DNA from: a virus
DNA length: 35,183 nt
Reading direction: 5' to 3' (one strand)
Virus record (IMG/VR): IMGVR_UViG_3300002907_000004
Coordinates: 1 to 35,183 of that record
The notes under the pieces were generated by a model. That model worked only from the letters and a program-made list of their open reading frames with translations. It had not been told where the DNA came from and did not search any database. Of this stretch, positions 1 to 7,190 are shown one piece after another. The translations under genes were made by a program, and so were the position numbers. Numbering within the stretch: the first letter of the stretch is position 1; each line of letters starts with the position of its first letter.

Positions 1-462
1 CGATCACCCACGGTGTCGGATTATATTCCCATCCTTAGTGATAAGGAGATGATTGATCTGACCGGTACTTTGGCCAAATTCATCGACCGTGATAAAGTCC
101 CTTCGGCACTGGATATCCAGAAAATGGAAGCACCATGGCCAGTATTCTCCGAAAAATCTGGCATTCCTTTCATAGACACTTTTCGTTGGCGTCTGGGCGA
201 GGAAATCAGCAAACTCGAACGTAAGGCTTTGGAACTGTTGTATCTAGAAACTCGGCGTGAGCTAATTCAGAAATGGGACCCCAGCGGCTTCGTTGCTTCA
301 GTCAAAGTTGGCGCCGAAACTGCCAAACATGTAGCAGCCAAGGAAATACTCAAGCCTGGCGAGACCAAGCAGGTTGGCAGCACCACCTTCAAGGCTGCTG
401 CTGAACCGACCACTGCAGCAGCAAAGAGGAATGCCTTGTTCGGTATCAAGAAATCAGCTTAG
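1..462 (+). CDS. Unknown protein, probably truncated at the left edge
   Basis: The reading frame is open from the first base, so this is most likely the C-terminal part of a longer gene. A GTG at 13 would give 149 residues, but too little upstream sequence is present to see a ribosome binding site. The visible part is a mostly helical, charged segment followed by an alanine- and threonine-rich low-complexity stretch (about residues 105-140) and a short basic end (NALFGIKKSA). I do not recognise the family. It lies directly before the replication genes and is followed by two hairpins, so it may end a transcript or be separated from the next gene by RNA processing. Confidence 0.6.
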   Translation, partial: RSPTVSDYIPILSDKEMIDLTGTLAKFIDRDKVPSALDIQKMEAPWPVFSEKSGIPFIDTFRWRLGEEISKLERKALELLYLETRRELIQKWDPSGFVASVKVGAETAKHVAAKEILKPGETKQVGSTTFKAAAEPTTAAAKRNALFGIKKSA

Positions 463-496
463 TTACTCACGAACGTGGAGCGAACGATGGGTAACT
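461..496 (+). other. Stem-loop after the first gene
   Basis: AGTTAC (461-466) pairs with GTAACT (491-496), enclosing a second small hairpin CACGAACGTG (468-477). It starts inside the stop codon of the first gene. There is no T-run, so it is not a standard intrinsic terminator. Confidence 0.4.
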
Positions 497-500
497 GAGG

Positions 501-534
501 CAGGCGTGGGCCGTCCCCCAACGGCTCACGTCTG
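501..534 (+). other. Strong 14-bp hairpin upstream of the 554 gene
   Basis: Positions 501-514 pair with 521-534 over 14 bp (with G-U pairs), with a C-rich six-base loop. It is followed by TTCCTT and then the ribosome binding site AGGAGG of the next gene, so it sits in that gene's leader. It may be a weak terminator, an RNA-processing site or a stabilising 5' stem-loop. The 5' arm is almost identical to a hairpin at 9140-9154 (GGCAGGSGTGGGCCG, 14 of 15 bases), which also precedes a gene start. Confidence 0.55.
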
Positions 535-553
535 TTCCTTATAGGAGGAACTG

Positions 554-1186
554 ATGAACCCACACATTCTCAACATGGTTGCTTTAACCAACACTAAATT
601 CACCCCAGACATTGCAGTACTTGAGCAAAACCAGTTTCAATTGGTGTTCGTATGTGATGATCTGATGTTGGCAGGAAGGAGTTATCCATTGATTGCTGAC
701 TGTTCTGCCAAAATCGCTAGAGCCTTTACTGCCCGGCATTATAACTTCTATCGAAAGAATACTGATGGAAGTTCTGTAGTCATGAACCCAACAGGTATGG
801 TGGAGACCGGATGTCATAAAATCAAAGGAGAGATCCATTCTATGATATCTTCTGAGATGATTAGACTTGACAATCATTATCAGAATGGAGTACAATTCAA
901 GCGTCGTCGAACTAAGCTACTATATCCTACCACTGCTGTTAAAATAGTCCCAGATGTAGATGAAGATGGCAAACTTTTGCCCTATACATTACAAGGCAAT
1001 GGCCACAAGAAAGTTTATTATCTCCCCGAACGAGTTGATCTTATAGAAGCGTGGATGTATATTGGTCTGCGATCCTATTGGGATGATCTGTTGGACGGAG
1101 GCTTTGCCTTTGAACCTGTACGCATTGTTGAACCTGAGAAAGAACGTAATTGGCTACCCAAGTATTACCATTGGCAGAACAAATAA
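554..1186 (+). CDS. Unknown protein with gamma-glutamylcyclotransferase-like features
   Basis: This protein has 210 residues, and an ATG preceded by a strong AGGAGG ribosome binding site fixes the start. The pattern LVFVCDDLM near residues 30-38, followed later by a VETG..KIKGEIH strand and an LDNHY segment, resembles the GGCT/AIG2-like fold, where a YGTLM-type start, a G-x-V-x-G strand and an LDxxEG segment occur in this order. The YG of the first motif and the glutamate expected in LDxxEG are absent, so a cyclotransferase activity is doubtful and the assignment is only a fold-level guess. The gene overlaps the start of the primase-helicase by 37 bases, so the two are probably cotranscribed and coupled. 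Confidence 0.75.
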   Translation: MNPHILNMVALTNTKFTPDIAVLEQNQFQLVFVCDDLMLAGRSYPLIADCSAKIARAFTARHYNFYRKNTDGSSVVMNPTGMVETGCHKIKGEIHSMISSEMIRLDNHYQNGVQFKRRRTKLLYPTTAVKIVPDVDEDGKLLPYTLQGNGHKKVYYLPERVDLIEAWMYIGLRSYWDDLLDGGFAFEPVRIVEPEKERNWLPKYYHWQNK

Positions 1187-2721
1187 TCGAGAAACATATT
1201 GCCTGCCCAGACTGTGGATCGTCCGATGCTTTGTGTAAGTATTCAGATGGTCACAGTTATTGTTTTAGTTGTCTAACTTATACACCACCGGAGAAATCAG
1301 ATGCCACATACAGCTATGAATATCTCCCGTACAGAGGTATTACAAAGGATGTCTTCACCTTCTATGGGGCGAAGACCAAGATCGCAGCAGATGGACGCCC
1401 TATATCCATTGGTTTCCCGTATGCTGGAAATAGTTTTAAGATACGAACACTCGATAAAAAAGGATTCTATTCACAAGGCGATATAACCAAGGCTGGTTTG
1501 TTTGGTAGTAATAAGTTTGCGGCAAGTAGTCACAAGACCGTGACTATAACAGAGGGAGAGCTAGATGCTTTATCGTTTTATCAAGTCCTACGCAGTCCTG
1601 TCGTCTCTGTTCACAGCGCTTCTAGTGCTGGAACTGATGTTAGCTTGGACCGATCCTGGGTTAACTCATTCGACAAAATATTACTCGCATTTGATGGAGA
1701 TGAGGCAGGACGTGAAGCAGCATCTAAAGTGGCAAAGTTGTTTGATTACAACAAAGTTTTCATGGTGCGATTCCCTGGCGGAACCCGCAAAGATGCCAAC
1801 GACTACCTCCGAGCCGGAGAAAGAGACGAACTAGCCACATTGTGGTACAACGCTAAGAAGTTTCTCCCTGAAACCATCATCTCGACTTTCCCTGAATTCG
1901 AGAAGGTTATCCGAGAGCAACCTCAACACGGTGTGCCATACCCTTTTCCTACCTTGAACTTCATGACTTATGGTATCCGTACCAGTGAGTCGGTGTTAAT
2001 CACCGCTCAAGAAGGTATTGGTAAAACAGAGGTGATGCATGCAATCGAACATCAACTACTCGTGGAGACGAAGGATGCAATTGGCGCGATCTTCTTGGAA
2101 GAACCTAAACGCCGACATCTCCAAGCTATCGCTGGTATTCACCTCCAGCGTCCCGCACATCTTCCGGACAGTGGTGTCACAAACGAGGAAACTATCCAAG
2201 CCATACAAAACGTGGTTAGGGTGGACGAGCGTCTTCACATCTACTCTCACTTTGGATCAGATGATCCTGAGATCATTCTCGATACCATTAGATTTCTGGT
2301 ATCCGCACGTGGTTGCCGTTATATTCTTCTCGACCACATCACTATGGTTGTTGCTGGTATTGGAGGGAAAGATGAACGTACTACGCTCGACTATCTTTCC
2401 ACCCGACTAGAAATGATGGTTAAAGAGCTGGACTTCGCTCTAATCATAGTGAGTCATGTCAATGACGATGGTCTTACACGTGGTTCCCGGAACATCTCTA
2501 AGATTGCCGACATTCGAATTGATCTGTACCGAGAGATCACTCATCCTGATCCCGTTATCCGGAGAATTACACGTATGGTCGTCTCCAAGAACCGGTTCTG
2601 TGGTCGTACGGGACCAGCGGGGGAACTCTTATTCGATCCTGCAACTTACACCCTAACGGAGGATTTAGGTTATGGTATACAGACTCAGAATAACTTGCGA
2701 ACTGAAGCAATGGCATCTTGA
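1150..2721 (+). CDS. T7-type DNA primase-helicase
   Basis: This is the replicative primase-helicase, 523 residues against 566 in T7 gp4. An N-terminal zinc ribbon (C19, C22, C38, C41) would read the priming site. The TOPRIM primase core shows the EGE motif (135-137), DGDEAG (182-187) and a DANDYL segment near 215-220. The RecA-like helicase has Walker A (QEGIGKT, 287-293), Walker B (YILLDHI, 391-397) and an IVSH motif (433-436), and ends with the SKNRFCGRTG strand that matches T7 KCRFTGDTG. It unwinds the fork 5' to 3' and lays primers for the family A polymerase at 5232. The start appears to be TTG at 1150, inside the preceding gene; another TTG at 1171 is possible. The zinc ribbon begins soon after, so little could be missing. 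Confidence 0.95.
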   Translation: MATQVLPLAEQIIEKHIACPDCGSSDALCKYSDGHSYCFSCLTYTPPEKSDATYSYEYLPYRGITKDVFTFYGAKTKIAADGRPISIGFPYAGNSFKIRTLDKKGFYSQGDITKAGLFGSNKFAASSHKTVTITEGELDALSFYQVLRSPVVSVHSASSAGTDVSLDRSWVNSFDKILLAFDGDEAGREAASKVAKLFDYNKVFMVRFPGGTRKDANDYLRAGERDELATLWYNAKKFLPETIISTFPEFEKVIREQPQHGVPYPFPTLNFMTYGIRTSESVLITAQEGIGKTEVMHAIEHQLLVETKDAIGAIFLEEPKRRHLQAIAGIHLQRPAHLPDSGVTNEETIQAIQNVVRVDERLHIYSHFGSDDPEIILDTIRFLVSARGCRYILLDHITMVVAGIGGKDERTTLDYLSTRLEMMVKELDFALIIVSHVNDDGLTRGSRNISKIADIRIDLYREITHPDPVIRRITRMVVSKNRFCGRTGPAGELLFDPATYTLTEDLGYGIQTQNNLRTEAMAS

Positions 2722-2932
2722 TGAGGAACATCGAACGGTGACTGGAATAATCCACAACACTACTAATCAAAAAGAATATCCAGAAGGTGAGAAATATTCT
2801 ATTCTAAACTATAAAGGCCGAACACATTACCCGGCATTCGATGTTGACCCGGTGGCCAACAAAGAACATTGGTTAGTTGAAACACACATGAGCAACTTCT
2901 TTGTCCTCTATACAGCTGAAGAGCGAAAATGA
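2672..2932 (+). CDS. Small unknown protein
   Basis: This protein has 86 residues. The ATG at 2672 lies inside the end of the primase-helicase gene and is preceded by GGAGG (2657-2661) at a suitable distance, so the 50-base overlap is probably real. The middle part (VTGIIHN..NQKEYPEGEKY) looks like a small beta-rich domain. No catalytic or metal motif is visible and I do not recognise the family. Its stop overlaps the start of the uracil-DNA glycosylase (ATGA), which implies coupled translation with that gene and possibly a related role in replication or nucleotide handling. Confidence 0.75.
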   Translation: MVYRLRITCELKQWHLDEEHRTVTGIIHNTTNQKEYPEGEKYSILNYKGRTHYPAFDVDPVANKEHWLVETHMSNFFVLYTAEERK

Positions 2933-3735
2933 TCTATCCATGGAAACTTAACTTCTGGCAATCAGGCGAATGGCAGGTGTGCAATGAACGTCTCAAGGAT
3001 ATGGAAAAGTCTGGTATTACATACAACCCGACGCGGACACAATTGTTCGCAGCTCTTCGAACGACATCAGATCGAGATGTTCGTGTCGCAATTATCGGAC
3101 AAGACCCTTATCCCGATAGAAGGTACGCCACTGGTTTTGCCTTCTCAATACCAGGGCATTTCGGACGGGAAAACTATCCACCTACACTCAACACCATCTT
3201 CCGAGAGTACATCGCCGACCTCGGATACCCGTTTCCACATACTGGTGATCTCGGAAGATGGGCAGCACAAGGGGTGCTTCTTTGGAACGCGATCCCAACT
3301 TGCCAGTCAGGTCGATCTCTTTCTCATGACTGGAAAGAGTATTCCTTCCTCACGCGTGAGATCATTCAACGTCTGTCTGGACGAGGTGTGGTATTTGCAT
3401 TTCTCGGATCAGTTGCAAGACGGTACTTAGAATATGTTGATCTGACTAAGAATGAAATCCTATTGACATCCCACCCATCGCCACGTGCCAATAGATTTTC
3501 AAGGACTCCATTCGAAGGGTCTAGGTTGTTCTCAACCATCAACGATAAACTTATCTCTCAAGGCCTAACTCCAATCAATTGGAGACTAGACGATGTTCCA
3601 GATCGGAATAACTCAAGTGAAACGGAAGTTCGGCAACATGGACGTATATGGGATAGTAAACGATCTCTATCGTGGCAACCGGGGCAAACTATTGGTGGAA
3701 GTAATAGCGAAGGGCGGTTGGTTATTCATGAGTGA
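2929..3735 (+). CDS. ung: Uracil-DNA glycosylase, family 1
   Basis: This enzyme removes uracil from DNA, leaving an abasic site. All main family 1 motifs are visible: the water-activating loop GQDPY (57-61, D59), GFAFS (69-73) with the uracil-stacking Phe, LLWNAIP with the uracil-recognising Asn (N120), and HPSP (182-185) with the catalytic His. The His that normally follows GQDPY is Pro here, and the residue after HPSP, Leu in E. coli, is Arg. The family normally ends near TPINWRL (214-220). About 48 residues beyond that have low-complexity character and overlap the next gene in another frame. The start is the ATG that overlaps the previous stop. A UDG inside a T7-like replication operon is unusual; it may correct misincorporated uracil or act on host DNA. 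Confidence 0.93.
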   Translation: MIYPWKLNFWQSGEWQVCNERLKDMEKSGITYNPTRTQLFAALRTTSDRDVRVAIIGQDPYPDRRYATGFAFSIPGHFGRENYPPTLNTIFREYIADLGYPFPHTGDLGRWAAQGVLLWNAIPTCQSGRSLSHDWKEYSFLTREIIQRLSGRGVVFAFLGSVARRYLEYVDLTKNEILLTSHPSPRANRFSRTPFEGSRLFSTINDKLISQGLTPINWRLDDVPDRNNSSETEVRQHGRIWDSKRSLSWQPGQTIGGSNSEGRLVIHE

Positions 3736-3853
3736 TCCCTCCCATCTGGAGATCATCGACGATGAAGTTCCGTATTCTCTGGAGATTAATTCAAGGACAA
3801 TCAACCGCGAAGATAGCTCAGAAGGAAAAGGTCAGCAAAGATTACGTACGTAA
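3593..3853 (+). CDS. Small unknown protein overlapping the UDG 3' end
   Basis: This protein has 86 residues. The ATG at 3593 is preceded by GGAG (3582-3585) and starts almost exactly where the conserved UDG core ends, so it overlaps the UDG tail by 143 bases in another frame. The first 65 residues look like a real compact alpha/beta protein (for example VYGIVNDLYRGNRGKLLVEV). The last 25 or so are polar and overlap the next small gene. I do not recognise the family and no active-site motif is visible. Confidence 0.6.
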   Translation: MFQIGITQVKRKFGNMDVYGIVNDLYRGNRGKLLVEVIAKGGWLFMSDPSHLEIIDDEVPYSLEINSRTINREDSSEGKGQQRLRT

Positions 3854-3917
3854 AGTCAAACATCGGTTTCCATTATTCTTCTGGCGTGAGAGGAGAAGAT
3901 ATATGAGATGGAAATGA
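3762..3917 (+). CDS. Small basic protein with a helix-turn-helix-like segment
   Basis: This protein has 51 residues and is strongly basic at its C-terminus (FFWRERRRYMRWK). Residues about 18-38 (STAKIAQKEKVSKDYVRKVK) follow the spacing of a helix-turn-helix as seen in resolvase or sigma region 4-like DNA-binding segments. The ATG at 3762 has GGAG at 3748-3751. A longer reading from 3732 is possible but its extra N-terminus looks non-coding. It overlaps the previous gene by 92 bases. A role as a small DNA-binding regulator is inference. Confidence 0.55.
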   Translation: MKFRILWRLIQGQSTAKIAQKEKVSKDYVRKVKHRFPLFFWRERRRYMRWK

Positions 3918-3968
3918 TACGTATTAAAATTGTGCGGTAAATTTTAAGGTCAATACAAGGAGATGAAA

Positions 3969-4124
3969 ATGGCACCGCGTAAAGAGGGTCAACCTCACAA
4001 GGGTTGGAAAACCTCAGCTAGAGAAAATACTAGGAGACTGCGACAGATCGAGAAGGGTCAATTAAAGGAAGAAAATGGTCTGATTTCTAGTGAAGAGTCA
4101 TTTCCCCGGTACCCTGGTACCTAA
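3969..4124 (+). CDS. Small basic protein
   Basis: This protein has 51 residues, starting at an ATG six bases after AAGGAG (3957-3962); the nearer ATG at 3963 is too close to that site. The N-terminal half is rich in Lys, Arg and polar residues (APRKEGQPHKGWKTSARENT), the centre looks helical, and the end is Pro/Gly-rich. It may bind nucleic acid, but no family is recognised. The last codons form a GGTACC inverted repeat. Confidence 0.55.
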   Translation: MAPRKEGQPHKGWKTSARENTRRLRQIEKGQLKEENGLISSEESFPRYPGT

Positions 4125-4144
4125 AAACAATTTAAACGCACCAC

Positions 4145-4171
4145 GGGCCTTCCTAGGGCCTTACAGGGCCT
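4145..4171 (+). repeat. Three GGGCCT direct repeats
   Basis: GGGCCT occurs at 4145-4150, 4156-4161 and 4166-4171, with periods of 11 and 10 bases, in the gap just before the ribosome binding site of the 4190 gene. TAGGGCCT and AGGGCCTA can also fold together with one mismatch around a TAC loop. The near-helical spacing would suit a protein binding site; a leader hairpin is the alternative. Confidence 0.4.
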
Positions 4172-4189
4172 ATCTAGAAGGAGTGGAGC

Positions 4190-4507
4190 ATGCTTAAATT
4201 GGTGGTTAATAACAATAAAACTGAGGAAGAGGCAGAACAGCCTCGACTTCGACTGGCAGGTAAGGGTCCACCACCGGGTTGGGATTGGCTTAGTCCGATG
4301 GAGTCAGGCACGGAGTTTAATTGTAAACATAAACAAATGAACCCTTGGCTGTTGCAAAACTTTACTCATGGTGGTAAAAAAGAAGGAGATGTATTACTAA
4401 TACCAACAGCAACTATGAACAATCACAGTAGTTGGATCTGGGTTGACCCAGTAGAATTTTGTAAAGTATTTGAACTGAGAGCAGTGTTGGAGATACCCGA
4501 TGGATAA
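4190..4507 (+). CDS. Unknown protein
   Basis: This protein has 105 residues, with an ATG after AGAAGGAG. The N-terminus is polar and acidic (NNNKTEEEAEQ), followed by a Pro/Gly/Trp-rich segment (PPPGWDWLSP) and two possible strands around VLLIPT and FELRAVLEI. There is no recognised family or catalytic motif. It overlaps the next small gene by 8 bases and opens a run of small genes between UDG and the polymerase. Confidence 0.65.
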   Translation: MLKLVVNNNKTEEEAEQPRLRLAGKGPPPGWDWLSPMESGTEFNCKHKQMNPWLLQNFTHGGKKEGDVLLIPTATMNNHSSWIWVDPVEFCKVFELRAVLEIPDG

Positions 4508-4649
4508 ACTATATGTAGTGACCTATGATTTCTATCCTTGGATAGCCTTCGTAACCAAAGAAGCAGCAGAGAAATATATCGAAGAAAATCCTGATAACTT
4601 AGTCAAATCTGAATTAGATATAGCTTGGATTAAATTTAAGAATGAATAA
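4500..4649 (+). CDS. Small unknown protein
   Basis: This protein has 49 residues, with an ATG at 4500 overlapping the end of the preceding gene. It begins MDKLYVVTYDFYPW and has a helical segment TKEAAEKYIEENPDNL, the pattern of a small alpha/beta protein. It overlaps the next ATG by 8 bases. Support is moderate: the overlaps at both ends fit the tight packing of this arm, but there is no recognised family. Confidence 0.5.
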   Translation: MDKLYVVTYDFYPWIAFVTKEAAEKYIEENPDNLVKSELDIAWIKFKNE

Positions 4650-4842
4650 TATAATTGATATGACTAGCGTAGCCAATAACTGGACTATGAATATATTAAA
4701 GAAATCTATTAAACATATGAAAGCTAAGAATACAAAAGGACAGTACGACGTTGCAATTATCAAGGAAGAAAATATACTTAGGTCATTCTTTGAGCAAGCG
4801 CTCAAGAAGCCAGAAGCTGAGGTCACAAAGATCGCAGCCTAA
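4642..4842 (+). CDS. Small helical charged protein
   Basis: This protein has 66 residues, probably all-helical and lysine-rich (ILKKSIKHMKAKNTKGQ, then IIKEENILRSFFEQALKKPE). There is no membrane segment or known motif. The start overlaps the end of the preceding small gene, so translation is likely coupled. The function is not recognised. Confidence 0.55.
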   Translation: MNNIIDMTSVANNWTMNILKKSIKHMKAKNTKGQYDVAIIKEENILRSFFEQALKKPEAEVTKIAA

Positions 4843-4855
4843 CCAGGAGCTACGA

Positions 4856-4963
4856 ATGTACACCAGCAAGACTACCGAGATCATCGTTGCTATTGCCATG
4901 ATTGTTGCCGCCGTCGCTGGCGTCATCTACATCTACGTCCACACTATGCCTCTCGTCCACTAA
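4856..4963 (+). CDS. 35-residue membrane peptide
   Basis: A short polar N-terminus (MYTSKTTE) is followed by a single hydrophobic helix of about 22 residues (IIVAIAMIVAAVAGVIYIY) and a short tail ending PLVH. The ATG is preceded by CAGGAG. Codons end mostly in C, unlike the AT-rich neighbours, which may point to high expression. It sits directly before a strong hairpin, so it may be the last gene of a transcript. The other tiny membrane peptide, at 7839-7949, also ends in Val-His. A function in host membrane takeover or lysis timing is a guess. Confidence 0.6.
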   Translation: MYTSKTTEIIVAIAMIVAAVAGVIYIYVHTMPLVH

Positions 4964-4972
4964 CACAAGGAT

Positions 4973-5005
4973 ACCCTCGGCGGTCTCCTCTCTCCCGCCG
5001 GGGGT
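4973..5005 (+). terminator. Strong 11-bp GC-rich hairpin, possible terminator or attenuator
   Basis: ACCCTCGGCGG (4973-4983) pairs with CCGCCGGGGGT (4995-5005) around an 11-base pyrimidine loop. It is followed only by GTATTTAT, a weak T-run, so termination may be partial. It ends 11 bases before the ATG at 5017, and the G-rich 3' arm is the only purine-rich stretch there, so the hairpin could also hide the ribosome binding site. Confidence 0.5.
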
Positions 5006-5016
5006 GTATTTATACC

Positions 5017-5238
5017 ATGATTGTTTCAGAATTAATTGATAAATTAAAAACTTATCCTGCTCAAACTATAATACTTGGCAGAGGATATGAAAGTGGTTAT
5101 AACAGTATTGAAAATGTAGAATTACAGAACGTTCTCCATATTCCAGATGGTGCATGGTATGATGGTGAATATCAGGAACCTGCATCTTACAATTCAGACA
5201 AAGGTTATGAACAAGTAACAGCGATAACACTTTGTTGA
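5017..5238 (+). CDS. Small conserved-looking phage protein
   Basis: This protein has 73 residues. The order ELIDKLKTYPAQTIILGRGYESGYNSI resembles a group of small phage and bacterial proteins of unknown function that begin with a short helix and a GYExGYD-type loop. The function is unknown. No clear Shine-Dalgarno sequence precedes the ATG; the G-run of the upstream hairpin lies 11-17 bases before it. Its stop overlaps the polymerase start region. Confidence 0.65.
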   Translation: MIVSELIDKLKTYPAQTIILGRGYESGYNSIENVELQNVLHIPDGAWYDGEYQEPASYNSDKGYEQVTAITLC

Positions 5239-7190
5239 AGGTTGTAATTGACATTGAATGTAATTCTTTAAACAATCCTAGTCAGGTGTGGCTGATTGTT
5301 TGTAAAGATATTGAGACTAAAACCTATCACATTTTCAGAAATTTAACGCAAGACGATACCGAAAGGCAAAGATTTAATGACTTCACTCGAACCGTCGACC
5401 ATTGGATTGGCCATAATTTTCTCGGTTATGATTACCCTATTCTCCGCAATCACAACCTGCTATGTAATAAAGATATCGGAAGACATTGCACGGATACGCT
5501 CATCATATCTAAGCTCGTGGACTACCCCAGGCCGGGACATTCCATCGAAGATTACGGTCTGGAGTTCTCATACCCTAAGATAAAATTCAATGATTGGACT
5601 AAGTATTCTAAGGACATGGAAGAATATTGTATTAGAGATGTAGACATATGTCATAAGATATATCTAAAGTATAAGAATTATATAGAAGACCATAAACATA
5701 CATCATCTATTCTATTAGAACATAGGTTTCAATTCATAGTCAATGATCTATCTACTAATGGATTCTACTTTAATAATAACAAGGCAACAGAACTACTACG
5801 TAGGGTAGAAAGAGACCTAAGTACTTTAGATATCTCTATCTTAGAGACCTTTGTACCTAAGCTTAAATACATTAGAACCATTGTACCTAAGGAGACTAAG
5901 TATGGCACTATTTCCCTTACTTCAATTCCTAAGGAAATGCGCAGTAGCATTGCTGACCTTACTGTTGATGCTCCTTTCTGCTATTGCCGTTGGCATAGCT
6001 TTAATCCTAGTTCTCATAAACAAATCATTGAAGTCCTTGGAGCCGCCGGATGGCGACCAGTAGATAAAACTAAGACTCATGTAGATACCGAGAGAGAACT
6101 AAATAAATTAAAGTATACTAAGAGAACTCCTGAGCTTGACATACGTCTCAAACAACTGTATGCTAAGCTTGAAATAATGAAGAAGGCTGGATGGAAGATC
6201 AACGAGAACAATCTCGATACTTTACCACAAACAGCCCCGCTATCCGCTCGCAGTCTTGCGAAGCGTATCCTCCTTGAGTCTAGGCGTCGAACTCTGGTCG
6301 AATGGACCAACCTCGTAGACGGAGACCAGAGAATTCGAGGTGCCTTCTATGGTATCGGTGCCTGGACTCATCGAATGGCTCACCGAAATCCCAATACTGC
6401 CAACATACCTCTTGAGTTTGACACGGGAGGCAAGCGTAAGCTGCTCGGTAAAGAACTCAGGTCACTATGGTGCGCACCTAAGAACCGATTACTAATCGGC
6501 GTGGATGCCGAAGGCATTCAGTTGCGCATCTTTGCTCATTACATCAATGATCCAGAATTTACCAAAGCTTTAGTCGAAGGTAAGAAGGAGAACAAAAGTG
6601 ATCCTCACTCCCTTAACCAAAGAATTCTTGGATCTGTTTGTAGATCCAGAGCTGCCGCTAAGCGGTATATTTATGCCCTACTACTCGGCGCGGGCAATGG
6701 AAAACTTACCGAAATACTGGGATGCTCGACTGCAGATGCCGATGCCGCTCTCCAGCGTCTTATGGATAGATACCAAGGTTTCGAACTTATCAAGTCTAAC
6801 CTCATACCATCCGATGCAAAGCGAGGATGGTTTCGTGGACTTGATGGTCGAAAGGTTAGGATACTTGGCGATACCATATCGGAAAGGAAACACCGATGTA
6901 TGTCAGGCTATCTGCAGAACGGTGAGGCTATTGTAATGAAGTCTGCCACATTATTGTGGCACGATAAGCTAAAGGATTATGATGCTAAATTGGTTAACCT
7001 CGTACACGATGAATGGCAAGTAGAATGTCCGAACAACATGAACACAGCATTACATATCGCAGAGATGATGGCTTCATCATTGAACACAGTTGGAAAGGAC
7101 CTAAAATTGAACTGTCCTTTGGCTGGGAATTATTGGAATGATGATCTCAAAGACTATACGATAGCGACAAACTGGAGTAGAACACATTGA
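5232..7190 (+). CDS. T7-type family A DNA polymerase with 3'-5' exonuclease
   Basis: This is the replicative polymerase, 652 residues against 704 in T7 gp5. Exonuclease motifs: IDIE (D7, E9), HNFLGYD (N62, D67) and YCIRDVD (Y132, D136). The FNPSS segment (257-261) matches the same stretch in T7. Polymerase motifs: A, GVDAEGIQLR (D425); B, KRYIYALLLGAG (K477, Y481, the Tyr that corresponds to T7 Y526); C, VHDE (591-594). It copies DNA with the helicase at 1150 and the SSB at 7330. The start is TTG at 5232 or 5235, overlapping the previous stop; the first exonuclease motif begins at residue 6, so little is missing upstream. The thumb region is short, and whether it recruits host thioredoxin cannot be told. 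Confidence 0.96.
   Translation: MLKVVIDIECNSLNNPSQVWLIVCKDIETKTYHIFRNLTQDDTERQRFNDFTRTVDHWIGHNFLGYDYPILRNHNLLCNKDIGRHCTDTLIISKLVDYPRPGHSIEDYGLEFSYPKIKFNDWTKYSKDMEEYCIRDVDICHKIYLKYKNYIEDHKHTSSILLEHRFQFIVNDLSTNGFYFNNNKATELLRRVERDLSTLDISILETFVPKLKYIRTIVPKETKYGTISLTSIPKEMRSSIADLTVDAPFCYCRWHSFNPSSHKQIIEVLGAAGWRPVDKTKTHVDTERELNKLKYTKRTPELDIRLKQLYAKLEIMKKAGWKINENNLDTLPQTAPLSARSLAKRILLESRRRTLVEWTNLVDGDQRIRGAFYGIGAWTHRMAHRNPNTANIPLEFDTGGKRKLLGKELRSLWCAPKNRLLIGVDAEGIQLRIFAHYINDPEFTKALVEGKKENKSDPHSLNQRILGSVCRSRAAAKRYIYALLLGAGNGKLTEILGCSTADADAALQRLMDRYQGFELIKSNLIPSDAKRGWFRGLDGRKVRILGDTISERKHRCMSGYLQNGEAIVMKSATLLWHDKLKDYDAKLVNLVHDEWQVECPNNMNTALHIAEMMASSLNTVGKDLKLNCPLAGNYWNDDLKDYTIATNWSRTH

Noticed and set aside
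1565-1834. A + strand frame inside the primase-helicase gene
   Set aside because: It lies wholly within a well-supported gene and shows no domain; a shadow frame.
3732-3761. Longer N-terminus of the small HTH candidate starting at 3732
   Set aside because: No SD precedes it and the extra residues (MIPPIWRSST) look unlike the rest; the ATG at 3762 has GGAG upstream.
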